Positions 35,547 to 42,696 of a stretch of 64,000 bases of DNA are shown in pieces. How positions within the stretch are numbered: position 1 is the stretch's first letter; the number at the start of each line of letters is the position of its first letter. The stretch comes from Paenibacillus sp. GP183 (GTDB taxonomy: Bacteria; Bacillota; Bacilli; Paenibacillales; NBRC-103111), in contig NZ_FNSW01000001.1 in NCBI RefSeq assembly GCF_900104695.1, positions 3,100,001-3,164,000 of the forward strand, in the 5' to 3' direction. The notes beneath the pieces are model-generated. The model was given only the letters and a program-made list of their open reading frames with translations. It was not told where the DNA came from and searched no databases. A program made the translations under genes and the position numbers.

Positions 35547-35575
35547 TTGACATCAATGTATACATTATGTACAAT
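35547..35575 (+). promoter_or_regulatory. Module B promoter with palindromic operator in spacer
   Basis: TTGACA (35547-35552), 17 bp, TACAAT (35570-35575). The spacer contains the perfect palindrome AATGTATACATT at 35555-35566. The gene start follows 88 bp later. It is the mirror image of the module A promoter at 31244-31272. Confidence 0.85.
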
Positions 35576-35663
35576 TTCCCTATGAATTGTGTGTGGAATT
35601 GGGAGTTTTTCCGCATTATCTAACGCGATCCGAATAAAAACTAAACAGAAAGAGGTAAACACG

Positions 35664-36125
35664 ATGAGCGAAACTATTTCTGAGCTTCAACTTATTATCG
35701 AGGAACTGCTTCAAGCTACCCAAGCGAGCCGGACGACCTTACGGATGGACATTCCGGAGCAAAACTGTCACGTAGATGCAGCTGCGGTTGAAGCCGCAAT
35801 ACCTGGTACCCGGTCGATAAAGGTCGATACCTCACTGGATCAGCGCAGAATTCCTACAGTGATGTTTCTTGAAAAGAACCTTGGTAACCTCATTCAAGAC
35901 GACTGCATTAACGCTGAAGTTTCACCACCGCCGGAATTGATTCAAGTCTACGGGGTTAAAGCGCAAATGTTAGGTTCTATTGTTTGGGATAACCAATTGA
36001 TAGGTTGGGTTTCGGTGCATTATAATCCAAGCACCCGCCATTGGAATGAAGAAGACGTAGCTGCACTTGAAGATGCAAAAAAACGGGTCACGACATGTTT
36101 GGAAAAATATGAATGGGTGAAATAA
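35664..36125 (+). CDS. Small GAF-domain protein, first of tandem pair
   Basis: A 153-residue stand-alone GAF-like protein of unknown role. It carries RTTLRMDIPEQNCHVDAAAV and IQDDCINAEVSPPPEL, with Cys residues in NCH and DDC, then GWVSVHYNPSTRHWNEEDVAAL, the GAF C-terminal pattern. The tandem copy downstream has the same length. It lacks a catalytic or DNA-binding domain, so it may sense or bind the pathway substrate. ATG 35664 follows AGAGGT. It is the first gene of module B. Confidence 0.78.
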   Translation: MSETISELQLIIEELLQATQASRTTLRMDIPEQNCHVDAAAVEAAIPGTRSIKVDTSLDQRRIPTVMFLEKNLGNLIQDDCINAEVSPPPELIQVYGVKAQMLGSIVWDNQLIGWVSVHYNPSTRHWNEEDVAALEDAKKRVTTCLEKYEWVK

Positions 36126-36149
36126 GTATAACCAGAAGAGGTGAACATT

Positions 36150-36611
36150 ATGAACGAAATTATTACTGACTTTCAGCTTATTGTCGAGAAACTTCTTCAG
36201 GCTACCCAAGCGAGTCGGACGACCTTAAGGTTGGATATTCCGGAGCAAAACTGTCATGTTGATGCAGCTGTTGTTGAGGCTACAGCACCTGGTATTCCGT
36301 CTATAAAGGTCGATACCTCACTGGATCAGCGCAAAACTCCTACGTATAAATTCGTTGTAAAGAACCTTTGTAACCTCATCCAAGACGACTGCATTAACGC
36401 TGAAGTTTCCCCGCCGCCGGAGTTGATTCAAATTTACGGGACTAAAGCGCAAATGGTAGGTCCGCTTGTTAAGGATAACCAATTGATAGGTTGGGTTTCG
36501 GTGCATTTTAATATAAGCACCCGCCATTGGAATGAAGAAGACATATCCGCACTGAATGATGCAAAAAAACGGGTCATGACATGCTTGGAAAAATATAATT
36601 GGGTGAAATAA
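36150..36611 (+). CDS. Small GAF-domain protein, second of tandem pair
   Basis: A 153-residue paralogue of the preceding protein. Both genes are 462 bp, lie 24 bp apart and conserve TQASRTTLR, PEQNCHVDAA, VDTSLDQR, QDDCINAEVSPPPELIQ and LIGWVSVH. The differences are concentrated at the N terminus and in the stretch TYKFVVKNLC. ATG 36150 follows AGAGGTG; a GTG at 36141 overlaps that site. A recent tandem duplication is clear. The two may form a heterodimer, which is inference. Confidence 0.78.
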   Translation: MNEIITDFQLIVEKLLQATQASRTTLRLDIPEQNCHVDAAVVEATAPGIPSIKVDTSLDQRKTPTYKFVVKNLCNLIQDDCINAEVSPPPELIQIYGTKAQMVGPLVKDNQLIGWVSVHFNISTRHWNEEDISALNDAKKRVMTCLEKYNWVK

Positions 36612-36637
36612 ATATATTTTAAAGGGAGAGAAAACAT

Positions 36638-37726
36638 ATGAAATCCAGGAAAATTGTTGTTTGGAATGTTGTATTTATTCTATTTTTCGCTATAATGCTA
36701 AGCGCTTGTTCCAGCAGCAAACCCGCTGCATCGGGTACAACGGCGGCTCCGTCAAATCAAGCAACTGCAGCTGCTACTTCTGCTAATAAGTCGGGTCCTA
36801 ACTTAAAAGTTGGTTATGCAAGCAGCGCCAACTCTCTTCCAATGGCACTCACGCCGGAAAACGCCAAAAATGTTAATTTGGAAGCCGTAAAATTCACTAA
36901 CGGAACTGATGTGCTAACTGCACTCGTATCAAAAAGTATTGACTTCGGACAGGTAACTTACTTGACTTATATTACTGCTCTTGATAAAGGCTTTGACGTC
37001 GTTGCCATTTCCGGTGAGGTCAATGGTGGATCGGAACTTATTCTCGCCCCGGGGATCGATGTGAAAGCCGATGACTGGGAAGGGCTCAAAGCGGTGATCG
37101 CCGATTATAAAAAACAAAACAAGCCGTTCGTAGTCGGCAATTCCCGAGGCACTGCCCAAGACATTGAGTTGAGAGGCGAACTGGTGCAGCACGGCATCGA
37201 TCCGCTAAAAGACGTACAGATTACTAACATTCCTAATCAGGCCGATCATGAGGCAGCTTTGAAAAAAGGAGAGGTGCAAATGTTGTCTACCGTCGAACCG
37301 TTCGCCTCTCAAATGCGTCTTAACAATTCCGGCAAGCATTTTAGTTATCCTTATGATACGGCAGCAGGAAACCTCGTCAATCTTGTAATAACGCGTAAGG
37401 ATGTCATTAACGACCACCCGAAAGAAGTTGAAGAAACGGTTGCATCCATTGTTAAGGTAGTCGATAGTATTACTACTGACAAATCGGCATGGCTTCAAGT
37501 AATTAAAAAACTTACGTCATTGGATGACAAAGTCGGTGCTGAAGCTGTTAAAAATGGATATCCGGACTATAAAATGTACCATAAACAAACATTGGCCATT
37601 GTCGGCATGATGAAGGATTTGAAATACATCACCAATGATGTTACCGATAAAGCGGATAAGAATATGGATTATACCTTCCTATCTAAAGTGACCGGCAAAC
37701 CGAAAGAACAGCTCGGTTACAACTAA
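36638..37726 (+). CDS. ABC transporter substrate-binding lipoprotein (SsuA/TauA/NMT1-like)
   Basis: A 362-residue extracellular receptor. The signal peptide ends with lipobox MLSAC, followed by a Ser/Ala/Thr-rich linker and LKVGYASSANSLPMAL; the mature domain has the NMT1/SsuA pattern, including LTALVSKSIDFGQVTYLTY. The family binds sulfonates, taurine, pyrimidine precursors or nitriles. The matching permease and ATPase follow directly, so the set is a complete importer. The ligand is unknown. Confidence 0.9.
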   Translation: MKSRKIVVWNVVFILFFAIMLSACSSSKPAASGTTAAPSNQATAAATSANKSGPNLKVGYASSANSLPMALTPENAKNVNLEAVKFTNGTDVLTALVSKSIDFGQVTYLTYITALDKGFDVVAISGEVNGGSELILAPGIDVKADDWEGLKAVIADYKKQNKPFVVGNSRGTAQDIELRGELVQHGIDPLKDVQITNIPNQADHEAALKKGEVQMLSTVEPFASQMRLNNSGKHFSYPYDTAAGNLVNLVITRKDVINDHPKEVEETVASIVKVVDSITTDKSAWLQVIKKLTSLDDKVGAEAVKNGYPDYKMYHKQTLAIVGMMKDLKYITNDVTDKADKNMDYTFLSKVTGKPKEQLGYN

Positions 37727-37755
37727 ACCCCCAGACGGAGAAAGGTTATGTGACC

Positions 37756-38559
37756 ATGAATTGGAGAAACAATCAACTTAGATTCATCGTACCTTTAATT
37801 CTTCTGGTTGCCTGGGAAGGACTCTCAAGGATGGGATTTGTCTCATCCTCTCTCCTCCCGCCCCCTTCAAAAGTAATATTAGTATGGATAGATTGGATTT
37901 CAGGCACTACAGGGACATCGGATACAAACAGCGGACAATGGGTGAAAGCCGCGGTTAGCAGCGGAACACGCGTACTTGCCGGCTTTGCTATTGCGAGCAT
38001 ATCAGCTATCGTCATTGGTATCGCTATCGGTTGGTGGAAGATTGTGGAAAAGATGATTGAACCGACATTGCAGATACTTCGTCCGATTCCTCCCGTGTCT
38101 TGGATTCCACTTGCCATCATGTGGTTCGGTATAGCTAACAAGCCTGCGATATTCCTCGTTTTCTTGGGTTCGTTCTTTCCGATCCTGATGAACACGATTC
38201 ACGGCGTTAAGAATAGCGATAAAAATTTGATCCGCGCCGCATCAATGATGGGGGCAACCCAGTGGCAAATGGTTCGTTATGTCGTATTTCCTGCGTCGCT
38301 GCCAAACATTTTCGCTGGCTTGAGAATAGGTATTGGTTCAGCATGGATGTTGAGTGTGACGTCTGAAATGGTTGCTGTTAAGAGTGGCCTCGGGTATGTG
38401 TTATGGGATTCCTACTATTTCATGAGGTATGATCTGGTTATTGCCAGTATGGCAAGCATAGGCCTCCTTGGCTATTTTTCAGACTTTTTACTTAAGAAGC
38501 TGATGGATCGTATTCTGCATTACCAAAAAAATATGTCTGTGCAGGGAATGGAAAATTAA
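37756..38559 (+). CDS. ABC transporter permease (SsuC/TauC-like)
   Basis: A 267-residue inner-membrane permease with about six hydrophobic segments and the EAA-loop ATPase contact region RAASMMGATQWQMVRYVVFP. PIPPVSWIPLAIMWFG is the typical SsuC/TauC motif. ATG 37756 gives a better spacing from GAGAAAGG than the GTG at 37750. It is part of the importer encoded by 36638-39376. Confidence 0.9.
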   Translation: MNWRNNQLRFIVPLILLVAWEGLSRMGFVSSSLLPPPSKVILVWIDWISGTTGTSDTNSGQWVKAAVSSGTRVLAGFAIASISAIVIGIAIGWWKIVEKMIEPTLQILRPIPPVSWIPLAIMWFGIANKPAIFLVFLGSFFPILMNTIHGVKNSDKNLIRAASMMGATQWQMVRYVVFPASLPNIFAGLRIGIGSAWMLSVTSEMVAVKSGLGYVLWDSYYFMRYDLVIASMASIGLLGYFSDFLLKKLMDRILHYQKNMSVQGMEN

Positions 38560-38602
38560 GCTTGAATCGAGGATTGGAAATTCATCAAAGGGGGGGAACA
38601 AT

Positions 38603-39376
38603 ATGGCTTTTATCGAATTGAAGGATATTGTAAAGGTTTTTAAGGATCCAAAACGCGGAACCAATATGGTGATTTTGGATCATGTCCAACTCTCCATTGA
38701 ACAACAAGAATTTTTGTGTATTTTGGGACCCAGCGGCTGCGGCAAGTCTACCTTATTGAACATGATCTCCGGTTTTGAGAAGCCGACCTCCGGAGGGATT
38801 ATGATGGACGGAAAAGCCATTACCGCCCCCGGCGCGGATCGAGGCGTTGTTTTTCAGCAGCCTACTTTAATGCCCTGGCTTCAGGTATGGGAGAACATCT
38901 CGTTTTACTTAAAGCTGCAAGGAGTTCCTCCCAAGCAACGAAGGGAACGGGCACAGGAGTATATCAACATGGTTGGACTGCAAGGCTTCGAAAAACATTA
39001 CCCCACTGAGTTGTCCGGAGGAATGAACCAACGTGTTGGGATTGCAAGGGCGCTTCTTTTGAACCCGTCCGTCATTTTGATGGATGAACCGTTTGCCGCG
39101 CTGGACGCACAAACCAAAATGGATATGCAGGAAGAGCTGGTTCAGATCTGGCAAAAGCATAAGATTACGATTGTTTTTATCACCCACAGTGTCGATGAAG
39201 CAGTCATGCTGGGAACCAAGGTGGCTGTTATGACACATCGGCCAGGCAAGATCAAAGAGATGATCCCCATTACTCTCGATGAGCAGCGAGATGTTACATC
39301 CAATCAGTTCAACCAATACAAGCGGGAAATTCTTACCTCTATTAAAGAAGAAGTCGCTTTGTCCAAAGCGCTGTAA
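38603..39376 (+). CDS. ABC transporter ATP-binding protein (SsuB/TauB-like)
   Basis: A 257-residue ATPase with Walker A GPSGCGKST (about residues 42-50), the Q-loop in VVFQQP, signature LSGGMNQR, Walker B VILMDEPFAALDA and the switch His in FITHSVDEA. It powers import through the preceding permease. AGGGGGGG before the ATG is the ribosome site. All motifs are intact. Confidence 0.93.
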   Translation: MAFIELKDIVKVFKDPKRGTNMVILDHVQLSIEQQEFLCILGPSGCGKSTLLNMISGFEKPTSGGIMMDGKAITAPGADRGVVFQQPTLMPWLQVWENISFYLKLQGVPPKQRRERAQEYINMVGLQGFEKHYPTELSGGMNQRVGIARALLLNPSVILMDEPFAALDAQTKMDMQEELVQIWQKHKITIVFITHSVDEAVMLGTKVAVMTHRPGKIKEMIPITLDEQRDVTSNQFNQYKREILTSIKEEVALSKAL

Positions 39377-39443
39377 TTACTTCTGAATAGATCAAAAAAC
39401 TAGCAGAAATGAAATTATTTAATTCTAAAATGAGGTGAACACC

Positions 39444-40283
39444 ATGTGTACCATGTGCATGGTCAAGCGAGACCTTCCGGATCGAGGTACAACACGATTC
39501 GTTGCCAAGACGGTCGATACTCAGCCGACAAGAATGGTTCATGAGCGCATGACGCTTGATGACGGTACTTCCCTTCTTTCGTTCCAAATGGGTTGGCAGC
39601 CTGGAATCAATGCGGGTATGAATGAACAAGGGCTGGTTGTTATGAGCTCTTATCTGGGCTGGAGCAAGCCTTCCCAATTGAACGAGCCGACGAATTTTCA
39701 GCAGGATACACGAGGACTTGCCAATTTGCTAGCGCTGAAGAATCATTCCAATGTAGAGTCTGCCGCATATGAACTTAAGCGTTATTTTGTTGACAATCCC
39801 AGTTCAGTCGGTGGCGTGCACTTTCTTATGGATGAGTCCGGACAAATGGCGGTAATCGAGCATGCAGAGGGGCAAATTCAGTTCGAGCTGCTTGAAAATT
39901 CAGGCGCATTGAACTTATATTCTGCCGTCAGAGCTAACCATGCGGAGATGATTGAACCAACCGGAGTCAATGAGCAAAGAATTAACGCGGAAGACATTGC
40001 CGACAGGACCGTAAGATGCACGCAAGTGCAAGAGGTTTTGAGTCGTTTATCTGAGAATGACTGGCTTCATGATATGAAACATCTATTGGGTTCTCACCGG
40101 GACCCCGCCTTCGGGCAGCACGGCCAAATTTGTATACACGATTTCTGGAATGACGGACAGCGCAGTATTGCGCTTGACTCGCTTTCTACAAGGACTGCGC
40201 TGATTTTCGATATTTCGACAAGAACTATGATTTATTCGGAAGGTTTGCCTTCCCTCCACCAGTGGAAGTCTATCACATTTTGA
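39444..40283 (+). CDS. N-terminal-nucleophile (Ntn) hydrolase, MCT-type start
   Basis: A 279-residue protein resembling the Cys-Ntn acylases (choloylglycine hydrolase / isopenicillin-N acyltransferase groups). It begins Met-Cys-Thr, so removal of Met would expose the Cys nucleophile. ATG 39444 lies six bases after GAGGTG; a second ATG at 39453 also gives Met-Cys. Further family features are GMNEQGLVVMSSYLGW and HRDPAFGQHGQICIHDF. It probably hydrolyses a non-peptide C-N bond of the substrate imported by module B. The substrate is unknown. Confidence 0.75.
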   Translation: MCTMCMVKRDLPDRGTTRFVAKTVDTQPTRMVHERMTLDDGTSLLSFQMGWQPGINAGMNEQGLVVMSSYLGWSKPSQLNEPTNFQQDTRGLANLLALKNHSNVESAAYELKRYFVDNPSSVGGVHFLMDESGQMAVIEHAEGQIQFELLENSGALNLYSAVRANHAEMIEPTGVNEQRINAEDIADRTVRCTQVQEVLSRLSENDWLHDMKHLLGSHRDPAFGQHGQICIHDFWNDGQRSIALDSLSTRTALIFDISTRTMIYSEGLPSLHQWKSITF

Positions 40284-40286
40284 CCA

Positions 40287-40324
40287 ACAAACGCCCTATT
40301 TCCACTGGAAACTAGGGCGTTTGT
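40287..40324. terminator. Bidirectional terminator between module B and GntR 2
   Basis: A perfect 12-bp stem, ACAAACGCCCTA (40287-40298) with TAGGGCGTTTGT (40313-40324), 14-base loop, with A/T-rich flanks. It separates the convergent Ntn hydrolase and GntR genes; only 43 bp lie between their stops. Confidence 0.85.
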
Positions 40325-40326
40325 CT

Positions 40327-41079
40327 TCATTTTACAGGGATTATTCGAAGAGCCTCTAAAATTTCGATATGAGCTCTATGTCGATGTGACTTCAGCATCA
40401 TTTGTACAGCTTCAGGGTCTGCGGCTCTCATGATGGCCAGAATAGCTGTATGTTCCGTGATGGAACGGGTTGGTTTGGGCCTATACTTAATGGTATATAA
40501 TCTACCGCGATAAAGTTGATCCGATTGACTGTCCATAATCCCTCTTAAACGAGGATTCTGAGCCAAGTCTACAATGTAGCTGTGAAATTGATCGTCTAAA
40601 TCTGTCCAAGCTATAAGATCATCATTCTCAAGCGCCTTTTTTTGCTCCTGGATCAGAAACTCAAGGTGATCGAGCTGCTCGGAAGTGGCACGACCAGCGG
40701 CAAGCCTTCCAGCAACGCCGTCCAGCACTTCTACGATCTCATAGATTTGTTGGAGGTCTTCCGCCACGATGGGGGACACGATAAAACCACGACGGGGGAT
40801 AAGACGAATCCAGCCCTCCATCTCTAATCGGACGAGAGCTTCACGTACAGGCGTCCTGCTCATGCCCAATATTACTGCTATTTCTCTCTCTAAAACCGTT
40901 TGCCCGGGCGGAAGCTGCAGATGCAGGATGATATCTCGAACGGCCAGATAAGCTCGCTGAGGCAACCGTGTTTCTCCGCTGCTATCCAAGGAGGATAGGA
41001 ATGACTGTACGTTAAGAGAGAGAGAGCTTGACAATGGTTCTTGATTATTGCTCTCTGCGTAGGAACCTTGATTCCTCAT
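40327..41079 (-). CDS. GntR-family (FadR/FCD) regulator, copy 2
   Basis: A 250-residue paralogue of the regulator at 33036-33788, differing at about 24 positions. The recognition helix here reads SRTPVREALVRLE, with the normal DNA-contact Arg. The FCD domain residues DDQFH and HRHRAH are unchanged, so both copies should sense the same ligand. The most variable part is the first 20 residues. It is the likely repressor at the AAYGTATRCATT-type operators; this is inference from family and context. Confidence 0.92.
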   Translation of the reverse strand: MRNQGSYAESNNQEPLSSSLSLNVQSFLSSLDSSGETRLPQRAYLAVRDIILHLQLPPGQTVLEREIAVILGMSRTPVREALVRLEMEGWIRLIPRRGFIVSPIVAEDLQQIYEIVEVLDGVAGRLAAGRATSEQLDHLEFLIQEQKKALENDDLIAWTDLDDQFHSYIVDLAQNPRLRGIMDSQSDQLYRGRLYTIKYRPKPTRSITEHTAILAIMRAADPEAVQMMLKSHRHRAHIEILEALRIIPVK

Positions 41080-41130
41080 AAATTAGCTGCACATCCCGAG
41101 AAGATTGTTTTTTAGTTAAATAGTAAAAAG

Positions 41131-41159
41131 ATTATAACAAAATTGCGGTTAGAGTGTAA
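41131..41159 (-). promoter_or_regulatory. Promoter of GntR copy 2
   Basis: Minus strand TTACAC (41159-41154), 17 bp, perfect TATAAT (41136-41131). Homologous to the GntR 1 promoter but with a stronger -10 box, so copy 2 may be the more highly expressed regulator. Confidence 0.65.
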
Positions 41160-41179
41160 ATCATTGAATGATCTTCTTA

Positions 41180-42187
41180 TCAAAGAACCGTGGATGATTC
41201 GGCTCTGGCTCCTATCATAAATTGGAAGGAATGGAGCGACTGAAGCAAATGCTCGGGTTCAATCGATTTCATAATGAAAACAATTTGGGACCGATGTTCA
41301 GCCTCCTGATTCGGCCATTCGAGCAAATGCTCAGGAGGATGAATGATATGCTGAACCCCGTTCAACAACACAGGCCCCGCTTCCCCGACATCAAGCAGCC
41401 CCTTCACCCGCATCACATTCTCGCCGCAAGCATAAAGCAGCATGCTGAGCCATAAACCAAAAGCGTTCCAATCAATCGAGCGGTCAAACGTTAGTGACAG
41501 TGATTTGACAGCATCCTGCAAATGCGCAGATTCCTCTTCATGCACACGACGTTCCATGACCCTTTGTACGGGCGCTGCTGCGGATTCTTTCGAAAATAAA
41601 GCTTCGCGGCTCATCTTCCCTTGTATGGAAATAATGATTTTGGCGGTCGGATTGAGTAGCGAAAGCTCTCGTACTAACGCTTCTCTCGCTTCATCGGTTA
41701 CCAGATCCGTTTTTGTCACAATCAATTTATCCGCTACAGCGATTTGCTTCAACGTTTCCGGATGATGCTCCAATTGCAACCTGGCATTGACCGCATCAAC
41801 AGTGGTAATAATATGTTCCACCTCATAATGGTGCTGCAAAACAGGGTCTGACAAAATCGTAAACAAAATCGGAGCGGGGTCGGCCAAACCGCTTGTCTCA
41901 ATCACTACGCGCTCCAAACCCGGCAGCTCTCCATTTTGATCCTGATTGAGTAAATCCTTTAATTCTTTAATCAGATCTTCCCGCACCGTACAGCAAACAC
42001 AGCCTTTACTAATAAGACGTGTCCTTTCGTCGATTTGCCGAAGTAAATGGTGATCCAAGCCCACATTGCCAAACTCGTTGACCAGAACTGCCGTCTTCTG
42101 TTGGGATTCATCCTTCAGCAGCTGCGACAGCAGCGTCGTTTTGCCGCTCCCCAAATATCCGGTAATGATGCTTATAGGTCGTTTCAT
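41180..42187 (-). CDS. COG0523/G3E-family metallochaperone GTPase
   Basis: A 335-residue CobW/YciC-type GTPase. Walker A GYLGSGKTT near residue 9, the metal motif GCVCCT (CxCC, near residue 63), Walker B ERVVIETSGLADPAP and TKTDLV for guanine are present, followed by a CobW C-terminal domain. The family inserts zinc, cobalt or iron into client enzymes using GTP. Its start overlaps the stop of the small Cys protein by four bases. No clear Zur box was found upstream. Confidence 0.9.
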   Translation of the reverse strand: MKRPISIITGYLGSGKTTLLSQLLKDESQQKTAVLVNEFGNVGLDHHLLRQIDERTRLISKGCVCCTVREDLIKELKDLLNQDQNGELPGLERVVIETSGLADPAPILFTILSDPVLQHHYEVEHIITTVDAVNARLQLEHHPETLKQIAVADKLIVTKTDLVTDEAREALVRELSLLNPTAKIIISIQGKMSREALFSKESAAAPVQRVMERRVHEEESAHLQDAVKSLSLTFDRSIDWNAFGLWLSMLLYACGENVMRVKGLLDVGEAGPVLLNGVQHIIHPPEHLLEWPNQEAEHRSQIVFIMKSIEPEHLLQSLHSFQFMIGARAESSTVL

Positions 42188-42495
42188 ACGGTATCTCGTT
42201 TCAAAAAGTCCATGAGTCCGGAATCTAGCGGGTTAAGAGGTCGGCCAATAAGCTTTTCGGCTTTGGCCCATAAGCCTCCCAAATCATGAACAATCTCCGA
42301 ACGCCCTTTTTTATCACGAACAACAAATTTGGCGCCGTTCCAATCATCCACTTTCAATCCGTAATACGCCAACACTTGATTGAGCAGACGGATGCGATAT
42401 TGGCGTTCCTTCTGTCTTGATCTGGAAGGATTAGCAGCCGATTTCTGGTCAGTCCAATGAGTTTGCAAAATGGATTCCCCGCATAATACGCACAT
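42184..42495 (-). CDS. Small Cys-motif protein coupled to the GTPase gene
   Basis: A 103-residue protein starting MCVLCGES, with a CxxC at residues 2-5 that could bind metal. The rest is rich in basic and aromatic residues, with VDDWNGAKFVVRDKKGRSE and DLGGLWAKAEKLIGRP. No named family is recalled with confidence. The four-base overlap with the metallochaperone GTPase gene strongly suggests joint function, for example as a metal donor or client. Confidence 0.75.
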   Translation of the reverse strand: MCVLCGESILQTHWTDQKSAANPSRSRQKERQYRIRLLNQVLAYYGLKVDDWNGAKFVVRDKKGRSEIVHDLGGLWAKAEKLIGRPLNPLDSGLMDFLKRDTV

Positions 42496-42637
42496 AGGAA
42501 TAGCTCCTTTGTCATAAAAATAATGTCCCGATGAGTAGTTCTTCTTTCAATGTTAACATACAATTTAATATTTGCACTAGAACCGGATTCAGTCTTTGAA
42601 TATGATGCGTGGCTACGGATAGCAAGTTGCTCAAAAC

Positions 42638-42681
42638 AAAATGGCTCCCGGAAGCGTACGGCGCATCCGGAGAGCCATTTT
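42638..42681 (-). terminator. Terminator of the carbohydrate ABC operon
   Basis: Arms AAATGGCTCCCGGA and TCCGGAGAGCCATTTT pair with a small mismatch around GCGTACGGCGCA. On the minus strand a T-rich tract (TTTTGTTTTG) follows. It lies just after the solute-binding protein stop. Confidence 0.75.
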
Positions 42682-42696
42682 CAAAATATCGGCTTA

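Larger units (their letters stand above)
33897..35575 (-). repeat. Inverted duplication, arm 2
   Basis: The reverse-oriented counterpart of 31244-32791. It is about 130 bp longer upstream of the gene because of extra sequence between about 35250 and 35500 that arm 1 lacks. Both outer ends carry a TTGACA-N17-TACAAT promoter pointing outward. Confidence 0.85.

Noticed and set aside
42496-42600. Zur-type operator before the metallochaperone operon
   Set aside because: No AAATCGTAATnATTACGATTT-like palindrome can be seen in the upstream region.
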